A DNA stretch of 28,978 nt. It comes from a virus. The stretch spans positions 1 through 28,978 of the IMG/VR virus record IMGVR_UViG_3300012930_000025, one strand, 5' to 3'. Both the position numbers and the translations under genes were made by a program. Positions within the stretch are counted from its first letter, which is position 1, and each line of letters opens with the position of its first letter. This document shows positions 21,133 through 26,485 of this stretch, one piece after another. Below the pieces are notes generated by a model that was not told the DNA's origin, searched no databases, and saw nothing but the letters and a program-made list of their open reading frames with translations.

Positions 21133-21339
21133 CTACGGCTTTGCCTCGTTGACGCTTAAGCGGGCTTGGCAAAGGGAATGCGAGCCCATCGGTCCGCGTT
21201 CCATCCGCTCCCGATCCCGCGCTAACGCCTGCCGGCCACGCCGCGCCGTGGCATCCGTCCGCTTGCTCAAATCCCGGTAATGCGCCGCGCGCTGCGCTTG
21301 GCTCTTGAACCTGGGAACTTTGGCACAAAGTTTTTTCAT
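21133..21339 (-). CDS. Small basic protein upstream of terS (68 aa)
   Basis: MKKLCAKVPRFKSQAQRAAH, then RRGRQALARDRERMERGPMG and a less structured end. It is rich in Arg and Lys. The ATG at 21339 follows a purine-rich stretch; two bases separate its stop from the terS start, so the two are co-transcribed. It might assist packaging or be an HNH/ribosome-associated-like fragment, but no motif allows a name. Confidence 0.6.
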   Translation of the reverse strand: MKKLCAKVPRFKSQAQRAAHYRDLSKRTDATARRGRQALARDRERMERGPMGSHSLCQARLSVNEAKP

Positions 21340-21362
21340 GATCAGCACACTTTTCTTTCTGT

Positions 21363-21398
21363 TAGGGCTTGACAGCCTATGGCGTGAGACCCTATCTA
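21363..21398 (+). promoter_or_regulatory. Cassette promoter 1
   Basis: TTGACA (21369-21374), an 18-bp spacer and TATCTA (21393-21398). The flanking inverted repeat TTAGGGCTT/GAGACCCTA is imperfect. It drives the first cassette, four genes ending at the terminator at 22445, with a short leader hairpin (AGGC/GCCT) before the CAAGGGGAA box at 21422. Confidence 0.8.
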
Positions 21399-21437
21399 TG
21401 ACATCAGGCAACATCGCCTAGCAAGGGGAAAATCATC

Positions 21438-21647
21438 ATGTGTCCGTGGCACACCATTCTAACCGCCGAACAAATCGAAACTTTCTACACCATCAAGGCG
21501 ACCATCGATCCGGCCTTCGCCCGTCGCGACCGCGCGTTCTGGACCAGCCGCACCAAAAAGGAATTGAAAAACCTCAAGGCCGGCGCATGGAATGCCAATG
21601 ACGCCACCGTGTACCAGATGGCCGCAAGCTACCTCGCGCGCATCTGA
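21438..21647 (+). CDS. Early cassette protein of unknown function (69 aa)
   Basis: MCPWHTILTAEQIETFYTIK, then RRDRAFWTSRTKKELKNLKA and YQMAASYLARI. It is helical, with aromatic and basic residues. The start is 7 bases after the CAAGGGGAA box at 21422-21430. It is the first gene of cassette 1, behind the promoter at 21363. No known domain is visible; its size and early position resemble host-takeover proteins. Confidence 0.75.
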   Translation: MCPWHTILTAEQIETFYTIKATIDPAFARRDRAFWTSRTKKELKNLKAGAWNANDATVYQMAASYLARI

Positions 21648-21665
21648 CCTAACCGACATCGGTTC

Positions 21666-21696
21666 TAAGCCCGGCTCCGCAAGGATACCGGGCTTA
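21666..21696 (+). promoter_or_regulatory. Intercistronic hairpin
   Basis: TAAGCCCGG and CCGGGCTTA form a perfect 9-bp stem with a 13-nt loop carrying CGCAAGGATA, itself similar to the ribosome box. No T run follows, so a processing or stability element is more likely than a terminator. It lies 18 nt before the next CAAGGGGAA box (21715). Confidence 0.6.
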
Positions 21697-21729
21697 AGCC
21701 AGTAGAAGCACACGCAAGGGGAAAACCAG

Positions 21730-21900
21730 ATGTATCAAGTCATGAACTTCCACACCGGCTGCATCATCGGCGAATTCGAAAAATTCGAAAGCGCCATCGG
21801 CGAGGCCCATCATTGGGCCATGCGCGAAAAGGAAATTTTCGCAGTCATGCGCGGCGACCAAATCATGTGGGACACGCACAATGGGCGTAGCAAAGTCTAA
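21730..21900 (+). CDS. Early cassette protein of unknown function (56 aa)
   Basis: MYQVMNFHTGCIIGEFEKFE, then EAHHWAMREKEIFAVMRGDQ and MWDTHNGRSKV. A compact alpha-beta peptide. The start is 6 bases after the box at 21715-21723. It is the second gene of cassette 1 and is translated from its own box rather than by coupling. No family is recognised. Confidence 0.7.
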   Translation: MYQVMNFHTGCIIGEFEKFESAIGEAHHWAMREKEIFAVMRGDQIMWDTHNGRSKV

Positions 21901-21961
21901 CGCCAATCACATCGCTTTCACGGCTGGCGCGGGAAACCGCTACCAGCCTTGAGGCATTAGA

Positions 21962-21995
21962 AGGGCCTGCAATCCGCAAGCCCTCGCAAGGGGAA
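21962..21995 (+). promoter_or_regulatory. Leader hairpin abutting a CAAGGGGAA box
   Basis: AGGGC-c-TGC, loop AATCC, GCA-a-GCCCT forms a stem with one internal mismatch and ends two bases before CAAGGGGAA (21987-21995). The gap before it (21901-21961) holds no gene. Confidence 0.55.
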
Positions 21996-22000
21996 AATCA

Positions 22001-22348
22001 ATGGCTCAAGTCACCATCCAAATTCCGACCAAACCCAAGCACGCGCGCAAGGTCCATTTTAAAGAGGCAACTGGCACCGTTGCGTTTTTCGAGATCGGCG
22101 GGCAGAAAGTGAAATTCGTTTTGCAGCATGGTCACGACGGCAAGCCGGAAAGCCTTGTCCATTATGCAAGCGGTTATGTGTTCGGCCGTCTTAACCGCCC
22201 AAAACTGATGCATGCGGTTTCACGCGGTACGTATACAAGCCTAAATGATCGCGAAGCGGCTTGGACCTTGATCCATGACGCCGTTGACGCCAAGGGCGCC
22301 GCTACCTTGCTGCAAATCCTCGCCAGCGTTCCAGTCATCAACCCATGA
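22001..22348 (+). CDS. Early cassette protein of unknown function (115 aa)
   Basis: MAQVTIQIPTKPKHARKVHF, a beta-rich middle with FEIGGQKVKFVLQHG and a helical C-terminus (AAWTLIHDAVDAKGAATLLQ). The start is 5 bases after a CAAGGGGAA box. It overlaps the next small gene by ATGA. It is soluble by appearance. No family can be assigned; it is the largest product of cassette 1. Confidence 0.75.
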   Translation: MAQVTIQIPTKPKHARKVHFKEATGTVAFFEIGGQKVKFVLQHGHDGKPESLVHYASGYVFGRLNRPKLMHAVSRGTYTSLNDREAAWTLIHDAVDAKGAATLLQILASVPVINP

Positions 22349-22458
22349 AACGCAAACGCCTGCGGCGCATCCTGTCGCATCGCAAGCGCAAGCCGCTGGA
22401 TGCGATTTTCACCAAACTACGCACCATCAACAAGCGCCCAATGCAAACCCGCCGTTAG
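22345..22458 (+). CDS. Highly basic miniprotein (37 aa)
   Basis: MKRKRLRRILSHRKRKPLDA, then IFTKLRTINKRPMQTRR. Nearly half the residues are Lys or Arg, so it is expected to bind nucleic acid or ribosomes. It is coupled to the upstream gene by ATGA, and its stop codon lies inside the terminator stem that ends the cassette. It is too short for domain assignment. Confidence 0.6.
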   Translation: MKRKRLRRILSHRKRKPLDAIFTKLRTINKRPMQTRR

Positions 22459-22472
22459 GCGGGTTTTTCTTT
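22445..22472 (+). terminator. Terminator of cassette 1
   Basis: AAACCCGCC, loop GTTA and GGCGGGTTT, then TTCTTT. A 9-bp GC-rich stem with a T-rich tail of the TTTTTCTTT type shared by the other cassette terminators. Confidence 0.9.
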
Positions 22473-22496
22473 GGCTATTTCTCAAAATAATTTTGG

Positions 22497-22534
22497 TATA
22501 GGGCTTGACGCCATAGGATATAAAGCCCTATAAC
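22497..22534 (+). promoter_or_regulatory. Cassette promoter 2 with perfect inverted repeat
   Basis: TTGACG (22505-22510), 18-bp spacer, TATAAC (22529-22534). TATAGGGCTT (22497-22506) and AAGCCCTATA (22523-22532) are perfect 10-bp inverted arms 16 bp apart, covering both promoter boxes. This is the best copy of the shared operator-promoter. It drives the ardC-like gene. Confidence 0.88.
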
Positions 22535-22558
22535 CCTTGTATCGCAACACAAGGGGAA
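22534..22558 (+). promoter_or_regulatory. Leader hairpin that covers the ribosome box
   Basis: CCCTTGT (22534-22540), 8-nt loop, ACAAGGG (22549-22555) form a perfect 7-bp stem whose 3' arm is most of the CAAGGGGAA box (22550-22558). Folding would block ribosome access to the ardC-like gene. Confidence 0.6.
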
Positions 22559-22563
22559 CGCAA

Positions 22564-23439
22564 ATGGCTACCAATCTTCACGAGCAAGTCACCGCTCGCA
22601 TTCTGCAATCGCTGGAGGCTGGCGTCGCGCCTTGGATCAAGCCATGGTCGGCAACGCCCGGTCGGAACGTGCCGCTCAATGTCATCAGCGGCAACGCCTA
22701 TCAGGGCGTCAACGCAATTCTGTTGTGGGGCAACATCGGCCGTTTCACCACGCCGCATTATCTGACCTACAAGCAGGCGATGGACCTTGGCGGACACGTG
22801 CGCAAGGGCGAGCATGGTTTCCAGATTTGCAAGGTGCTGCAACTCGTTGCCAAGCCGAAAGAGCCGGACGCAGAAGGCCGCGCGTTTTCCACCATGAAGT
22901 TTTTCACCGTGTTCAATGTGGATCAATGCGAGGGCCTGCCCGCGCGCGTGTTCGAAACACCCGAGATCAAGCTCAACAATCCCGACGAACGCGACGCGAC
23001 CATTGACGAATTCATTGCCGCCACCGGTTGCGACTATCGCGAAAACGGTGGCGACCGCGCTTTCTACCGCGCATCGGCTGACTTCGTGGCCATGCCGGAA
23101 TTCGTCTCTTTCAAATCGGCCGCGCTGTACTACTCGACCGCGTTTCATGAATTGGGCCATTGGACCGGAAGCGCCAAGCGGCTTGATCGCGCGTTCGGCA
23201 AGCGCTTCGGAGATCGCGCCTATGCCGCTGAAGAATTGGTGGCCGAACTCACATCCGCTTTCCTGTGCGCCGAGTTCAACATCGACGGCGCCTTGCAGCA
23301 TGCCGAATATGTCGGCAACTGGATTGCGCTTCTCAAGGATGACGCCAAGGCGTTCTTTACCGCCGCCAGCGCCGCACAAAAGGCCGCTGACTTCTTGCGC
23401 CAGCGCGCGCTAGCCGAACCGCTCCCGATAGCCGCATGA
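22564..23439 (+). CDS. ardC: ArdC-type antirestriction protein
   Basis: The protein has 291 residues. The N-terminal part (about 1-130) matches the ArdC N-terminal single-stranded-DNA-binding domain: HEQVTARILQSLEAGVAPWI, NVISGNAYQGVNAILLW, YKQAMDLGGHVRKGEHG. The C-terminal zincin-like metallopeptidase carries HELGHWTG (195-202) and the downstream acidic helix EELVAELTSAF (223-233) that supplies the third metal ligand. ArdC proteins protect incoming single-stranded DNA from restriction and occur on plasmids and phages. It is alone in cassette 2. The ATG follows the CAAGGGGAA box by 5 bases. An early anti-defence role fits. Confidence 0.93.
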   Translation: MATNLHEQVTARILQSLEAGVAPWIKPWSATPGRNVPLNVISGNAYQGVNAILLWGNIGRFTTPHYLTYKQAMDLGGHVRKGEHGFQICKVLQLVAKPKEPDAEGRAFSTMKFFTVFNVDQCEGLPARVFETPEIKLNNPDERDATIDEFIAATGCDYRENGGDRAFYRASADFVAMPEFVSFKSAALYYSTAFHELGHWTGSAKRLDRAFGKRFGDRAYAAEELVAELTSAFLCAEFNIDGALQHAEYVGNWIALLKDDAKAFFTAASAAQKAADFLRQRALAEPLPIAA

Positions 23440-23461
23440 CGAAAAGCGAGCTAACCAAAGG

Positions 23462-23488
23462 ACCCGCCACGTTGGCGGGTTTTTCTTT
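23462..23488 (+). terminator. Terminator of cassette 2
   Basis: ACCCGCCA, loop CGT and TGGCGGGT, then TTTTCTTTG. An 8-bp GC-rich stem preceded by CTAACCAAAGG, a short phrase repeated before the next terminator and at the end of the recombinase gene. Confidence 0.9.
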
Positions 23489-23518
23489 GCCCAAAATTTA
23501 TTTCAGAAATGTTTGCTG

Positions 23519-23554
23519 TAGGGCTTGACGCCCTCGGACATAAAGCCCTATGTT
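23519..23554 (+). promoter_or_regulatory. Cassette promoter 3
   Basis: TTGACG (23525-23530), 18-bp spacer, TATGTT (23549-23554), with 8-bp inverted arms TAGGGCTT/AAGCCCTA. The leader carries the perfect 6-bp hairpin CAACGC/GCGTTG (23563-23580) four bases before the box at 23585. Confidence 0.85.
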
Positions 23555-23599
23555 GATTTCGACAACGCAATACCGCGTTGCCAGCAAGGGGAAATCACA

Positions 23600-23941
23600 A
23601 TGAACGCCACCATCATGGCCAATCTGCAAACCGAACTTTGCATTGCGGTCAGTCAGATCAAAACCGCCAAGCCGGCACAGACCTTCACATTCCATTCCGA
23701 CAATTCGCACGGCTGGTTACAGGTTGAACGCGCCGATGCGCTGGCGCTTGGCCTCACCGCTGCCGACTTCTCGAAATATTCCTACATCCGGGACGGCGGT
23801 ACGCTGTTCCTTGAAGAGGATTGCGACGCCAACAAGTTCTTTGCCCGCTACATCGCCAAGCATGGCGCGTTGCCGATCATCATCGACAAGCACATCGACG
23901 GCGCGAGCCACATCCGCCGCTATCGCCGCATCGGCGCCTGA
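23600..23941 (+). CDS. Early cassette protein of unknown function (113 aa)
   Basis: MNATIMANLQTELCIAVSQI, then TFTFHSDNSHGWLQVERADA, FLEEDCDANKFFARYIAKHG and a short basic C-terminus (SHIRRYRRIGA). It looks like a compact alpha/beta protein without membrane segments. The start is 6 bases after the CAAGGGGAA box. The 29-residue membrane miniprotein follows through a TGATG overlap. The family is unknown. Confidence 0.75.
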   Translation: MNATIMANLQTELCIAVSQIKTAKPAQTFTFHSDNSHGWLQVERADALALGLTAADFSKYSYIRDGGTLFLEEDCDANKFFARYIAKHGALPIIIDKHIDGASHIRRYRRIGA

Positions 23942-24030
23942 TGCTGGAACCATTCGCCCTCGTACTCGGCGGTATCGTTCTCGGCGCCTGTCTGATGGCG
24001 CTGTTTCGATACTGGCGCGGCACGCTCTAA
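23941..24030 (+). CDS. One-helix membrane miniprotein (29 aa)
   Basis: MLEPFALVLGGIVLGACLMA followed by LFRYWRGTL. A single hydrophobic helix with a basic C-terminal end suggests an inner-membrane peptide. It is coupled to the upstream gene (TGATG) and lies directly before a strong terminator. It could modulate a host membrane protein or be a holin-like or toxin-like peptide; none of this is shown by sequence. Confidence 0.6.
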   Translation: MLEPFALVLGGIVLGACLMALFRYWRGTL

Positions 24031-24032
24031 CC

Positions 24033-24066
24033 AAAGGCCCCGGTGTTTTACGGGGCCTTTTTCTTT
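24033..24066 (+). terminator. Terminator of cassette 3
   Basis: AAAGGCCCCG, 8-nt loop, CGGGGCCTTT, then TTCTTTT. A 10-bp stem with a conserved-style T-rich tail. Confidence 0.92.
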
Positions 24067-24098
24067 TGCGTAATAATTGCGAATTGGCTAACCAGATC

Positions 24099-24136
24099 AC
24101 GCCAATCATGGCGTTTCAAAACCAAGTCAAGGGGAA
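24099..24136 (+). promoter_or_regulatory. Leader hairpin and box before the secreted peptide gene
   Basis: ACGCCA-ATCA-TGGCGT is a perfect 6-bp stem (24099-24114), followed 13 bases later by CAAGGGGAA (24128-24136). A TTGCGT-N17-TAACCA pair (from 24067) is a weak promoter candidate; no copy of the shared AGGGCTT promoter is present here. Confidence 0.5.
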
Positions 24137-24141
24137 CGATC

Positions 24142-24279
24142 TTGAAAAAACTGTTGTTCGCGCTCGCTGCGCTGTCGCTGCTTTCCACCGTTATCCCGGC
24201 TGATGCCGGATGCATGCCCTACTGTCGGCAAGTGCCGAACGGCGCGGGCGGTTATGTAACGGTCTGCACCTGCATGTAA
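24142..24279 (+). CDS. Secreted cysteine-rich peptide, TTG start (45 aa)
   Basis: The frame starts at TTG, 5 bases after the CAAGGGGAA box, and reads MKKLLFALAALSLLSTVIPA followed by DA|GCMPYCRQVPNGAGGYVTVCTCM. Residues 1-22 form a textbook signal peptide with an ADA cleavage site. The mature product of about 23 residues has four cysteines (C-x3-C, C-x-C), compatible with two disulfides in the periplasm. It sits between two terminators as a single-gene cassette. The function is unknown: an envelope-acting or secreted effector peptide is possible. A lipobox is not convincing (DAGC). Confidence 0.72.
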   Translation: MKKLLFALAALSLLSTVIPADAGCMPYCRQVPNGAGGYVTVCTCM

Positions 24280-24315
24280 ACGACCAGCCCTTTCATCACC
24301 TGAAAATTTTCAAGC

Positions 24316-24346
24316 AGCCCGGCAGAAAATGCCGGGCTTTTTCTTT
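24316..24346 (+). terminator. Terminator of cassette 4
   Basis: AGCCCGGCA, loop GAAAA, TGCCGGGCT, then TTTTCTTT. Almost identical in sequence to the terminator at 25562, indicating duplication. Confidence 0.92.
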
Positions 24347-24389
24347 GCCCATTCCCCGCAAAACTACCGGCTCAATAGGAAGCCCGCCC

Positions 24390-24512
24390 ATGCGTTATTT
24401 TTGCAAAGTTGATGTCAGCTATGGCGGGAAAATACGCGCATCAGCGGGCTCGCCAGCGCGTCAAGCGATTTCTTTGCCTGTTCACTGCGGAATTCCGCAC
24501 CATAGGGCTTGA
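24390..24512 (+). CDS. Possible small protein (40 aa)
   Basis: MRYFCKVDVSYGGKIRASAG, then SPARQAISLPVHCGIPHHRA. AGGAAG stands nine bases upstream, and the stop lies within the -35 box of the following promoter. The second duplicate unit has a matching but divergent frame beginning MRYF from GTG. Because the two frames agree only in the first four residues, coding is uncertain; the conserved part may be regulatory. Confidence 0.35.
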   Translation: MRYFCKVDVSYGGKIRASAGSPARQAISLPVHCGIPHHRA

Positions 24513-24538
24513 CGCCCGAGGGCTTTACGGCCTTGGAC
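24504..24538 (+). promoter_or_regulatory. Degenerate copy of the cassette promoter
   Basis: AGGGCTTGACG is intact (TTGACG 24509-24514) but the -10 position reads TTGGAC and the right arm of the inverted repeat is lost. No ribosome box or clear gene follows. It is probably a decayed or weak copy. Confidence 0.6.
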
Positions 24539-24546
24539 ATTCGTAA

Positions 24547-24573
24547 TGATTTGGAATATCATTTTCCAAATCA
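24547..24573 (+). repeat. Perfect 10-bp inverted repeat
   Basis: TGATTTGGAA (24547-24556), 7-bp centre, TTCCAAATCA (24564-24573). AT-rich, with no T run after it. It sits between the two duplicated cassette fronts and could be an operator or an RNA hairpin. Confidence 0.6.
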
Positions 24574-24712
24574 GATCCATCGCAGCATAAAACTAGCGTC
24601 TATTGGGAAGCCCGCTGGTGCGTTATTTTTACAATTCCGACCCTAACCCAGTGAAAAAATTGCGCCTCTCCGTGAGGCTGCCAGCGTGTCAATCGAAAAG
24701 ATTTGTTATACC

Positions 24713-24747
24713 GGGCTTGACACCATAGGGCGTAAAGCCCCTATGTG
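24713..24747 (+). promoter_or_regulatory. Cassette promoter 5
   Basis: TTGACA (24717-24722) followed after 18 bp by CTATGT, or after 19 bp by TATGTG. Arms are GGGCTT/AAGCCC. The leader has a perfect 6-bp hairpin CGGCGC/GCGCCG (24753-24770) two bases before the CAAGGGGAA box at 24773. Confidence 0.82.
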
Positions 24748-24787
24748 AAGGACGGCGCACTCTCGCGCCGCGCAAGGGGAAACTGAA

Positions 24788-24886
24788 ATGCAAGATCAAG
24801 CTGCCGACTGGTTAGCCGCCGTGGTGCTGACCCTGTTCATCGGCACCGTGCTGTACGGTGCCGTCGCTATCCGCACACTGCTTTAA
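24788..24886 (+). CDS. One-helix membrane miniprotein (32 aa)
   Basis: MQDQAADWLAAVVLTLFIGT followed by VLYGAVAIRTLL. One transmembrane helix with an acidic N-terminus. The start is 6 bases after the box. Inside the coding region a perfect 9-bp hairpin (CGGCACCGT/ACGGTGCCG, 24841-24863) lies upstream of the next box. It is the first gene of cassette 6. The membrane role is unknown. Confidence 0.65.
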   Translation: MQDQAADWLAAVVLTLFIGTVLYGAVAIRTLL

Positions 24887-24900
24887 CGCAAGGGGAAAAC

Positions 24901-25314
24901 ATGAAACCGAAACTGATCAAGGCCATCCTCATCGATCCGTTCGCCTGCAAGGTCGAACCGGTGGAATTGGAACGCGATAATCTCGATAGCTATTACGCCG
25001 CGCTGTCGCATGAGAGCATGCCGGTCCGCTTGTTCGAAGTCGCCGCGCGTCCCACCTTCCATGGTCGCGACGCGCTGTTCTTTGACGAGGAAGGCAAGTT
25101 CAAGGCCGCCGACCGTTGGTTCATCATGAACGGCCTGCACGAACCGATTGCTGGCAAAGGCTTGATCGTCGGCGCCGACAACCACGGCCACTCGGCTGAC
25201 GCACAAACCCCGCTTGTCGAGATCAAGGTCCGGGTGTTTTTCCTGCACCGCATCCCCGGTCTGCCCGGCTTTCACGAAACCCGCGACCCTTGGCAACCAC
25301 CCAAAACCAACTAG
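24901..25314 (+). CDS. Early cassette protein of unknown function (137 aa)
   Basis: MKPKLIKAILIDPFACKVEP, then LFFDEEGKFKAADRWFIMNG, LVEIKVRVFFLHRIPG and a Pro-rich end. The central FFDEEGKF...WF...GLHEPIAGKGLIVG pattern resembles small phage proteins of unknown role (DUF3846-like at best). The start is only 3 bases after CAAGGGGAA (24889-24897), the shortest working spacing of the series. Soluble alpha/beta protein. Confidence 0.75.
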   Translation: MKPKLIKAILIDPFACKVEPVELERDNLDSYYAALSHESMPVRLFEVAARPTFHGRDALFFDEEGKFKAADRWFIMNGLHEPIAGKGLIVGADNHGHSADAQTPLVEIKVRVFFLHRIPGLPGFHETRDPWQPPKTN

Positions 25315-25343
25315 TTCGCAATTTTTCGGAAAGGTGTTAGACT

Positions 25344-25538
25344 ATGGCCATGACAGACACATCAGAAAGCCTCGATATCCGTGAGAAGCTGGCGCATATC
25401 GATCAAATGCTCGCCGACCATGACCGCAAGCGGCAGGAAATCCGCTTTGCGCCTTGGGCCATGCTGGCCAGCGGGTTAACCGCTGGCGCGGCAATCTTTG
25501 CGGCTGGCGCGGCGTTCATGAAAATTCTGGGTGGTTGA
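25344..25538 (+). CDS. Small membrane protein with coiled N-terminus (64 aa)
   Basis: MAMTDTSESLDIREKLAHID, a charged helix (QMLADHDRKRQEIRFAPWA) and one C-terminal transmembrane helix (MLASGLTAGAAIFAAGAAFM). Similar layouts occur in small phage membrane proteins often labelled holin-like, but nothing here shows lysis function. It lacks the CAAGGGGAA box; a simple AAGG precedes it, and TTCGCAATTTTTCGGA upstream resembles the 18.45-kb control gap. Confidence 0.65.
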   Translation: MAMTDTSESLDIREKLAHIDQMLADHDRKRQEIRFAPWAMLASGLTAGAAIFAAGAAFMKILGG

Positions 25539-25561
25539 TCCTGATTACCAGCGCTTTGCGG

Positions 25562-25593
25562 AAGCCCGGCAGAAATGCCGGGCTTTTTCTTTT
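25562..25593 (+). terminator. Terminator of cassette 6
   Basis: AAGCCCGGCA, GAAA tetraloop, TGCCGGGCTT, then TTTCTTTT. A 10-bp stem, near-identical to the terminator at 24316. Promoter 6 begins five bases later. Confidence 0.93.
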
Positions 25594-25597
25594 CGGC

Positions 25598-25633
25598 TAG
25601 GGCTTGACACGCTAGGGCTTTATGTCCTAATCC
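25598..25633 (+). promoter_or_regulatory. Cassette promoter 6
   Basis: TTGACA (25604-25609), 18-bp spacer, TAATCC (25628-25633). TAGGGCTT occurs twice as a direct repeat within the element, and the right inverted arm is partial (TGTCCTA). No leader hairpin is visible here. The box is at 25648-25656. It drives the recombinase operon. Confidence 0.8.
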
Positions 25634-25661
25634 AAATCCACACAACGCAAGGGGAAGTCAA

Positions 25662-25823
25662 ATGAAACCATGGAAAGAACAGGAACAGGAACGCTTGCTG
25701 CGCACCATCGATGATGTGGCGCGGCTGTCACGCCGCCATTCAAAGGACCATTCCAGCGATGTCCGCAGCGAAATTCTGAAATTGTATCGCTTCCTCATCG
25801 ACCTTCAGAAAAAAGCGAAATGA
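25662..25823 (+). CDS. Small helical protein preceding the recombinase (53 aa)
   Basis: [20 protein letters not shown], then [20 protein letters not shown] and [10 protein letters not shown]. Charged and entirely helical. The start is 5 bases after the box, and it is coupled to the recombinase start by ATGA. It could be a recombination-directionality or accessory factor by position, as such factors are small, basic and adjacent; this is a guess. Confidence 0.68.
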   Translation: MKPWKEQEQERLLRTIDDVARLSRRHSKDHSSDVRSEILKLYRFLIDLQKKAK

Positions 25824-26485
25824 AACCCATCATCGCCTATCGACGGGTTTCGAAAGAGCGTCAGGGCCGTTCCGGCTTGGGCTTGGAGGCGCAAGCCGCC
25901 GACAATCAGCGCTTTGCCCATGTTGAGGGCTTCGAGATCATCGTCGATTTCATCGAAGTCGAAACCGGCAAGGGCTTCGATGCCTTGGACAAGCGGCCAC
26001 AGCTAAAGGCCGCGCTGGAGATGGCGCGGAAACTCAAGTGTCCCGTTCTGGTCGCCAAGCTGGATCGATTGTCGCGCAACGTCGCGTTCATCGCGGGCCT
26101 GATGACCCAGCGCGTACCGTTCATCGTCGCCAATATCGGCATGAACGCTGATCCATTCATGCTGCACATTTACGCGGCGTTTGCCGAAAAAGAGCGGCGC
26201 GACATCGCCGAGCGCACCACCAAGGCATTGCAGGCCGCCAAGGCGCGCGGCGTCAAGCTTGGCAATCCCGCGCAAGCCAAAGCCAACGAGAATGCCGCGC
26301 AAGCGTTTGCCGAAACGTTGCGCGATCACGTCATGCCGATCATCAATCTGTCATCGCGGGCGATTGCCGCCATCCTCAATGGGCGCGGCATCAAAACAGC
26401 GGAAGGCAAAAGCTGGCAGTCCGCGCAAGTGATCCGACTTTGCCAGCGACTAACCAAAGGAAAGCAACTTGACCAAACCAGCTAA
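25820..26485 (+). CDS. Serine site-specific recombinase (resolvase/invertase type)
   Basis: The protein has 221 residues. The N-terminal catalytic domain has [20 protein letters not shown] with Ser11 as nucleophile, [20 protein letters not shown] (77-96) and [20 protein letters not shown] (116-135). The C-terminal [20 protein letters not shown] followed by [12 protein letters not shown] is a helix-turn-helix/recombinase tail. It is too short for a large serine integrase and fits the resolvase/invertase size class, though some phages use such enzymes for integration. It is the only recombinase in the window. Substrates could be attachment sites, invertible fibre DNA, or resolution sites; none could be identified. 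Confidence 0.92.
   Translation: MKPIIAYRRVSKERQGRSGLGLEAQAADNQRFAHVEGFEIIVDFIEVETGKGFDALDKRPQLKAALEMARKLKCPVLVAKLDRLSRNVAFIAGLMTQRVPFIVANIGMNADPFMLHIYAAFAEKERRDIAERTTKALQAAKARGVKLGNPAQAKANENAAQAFAETLRDHVMPIINLSSRAIAAILNGRGIKTAEGKSWQSAQVIRLCQRLTKGKQLDQTS

Larger units (their letters stand above)
24361..24750 (+). repeat. Diverged tandem duplication of a cassette front
   Basis: Units begin at 24361 and 24590 (229 bp apart). Shared blocks, in order: AAACTA, GGAAGCCCGC, TGCGTTATTTTT, GCCAGCG[C/T]GTCAA, then the shared promoter. The first unit carries a 40-residue ORF and a decayed promoter. The second carries a 36-residue GTG-started ORF (24618-24728) and a working-looking promoter. Confidence 0.7.

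Noticed and set aside
24618-24728. 36-codon GTG-started frame in the second duplicate unit
   Set aside because: No good ribosome site, and no similarity to the partner frame beyond four residues; treated as part of a repeat rather than a gene.
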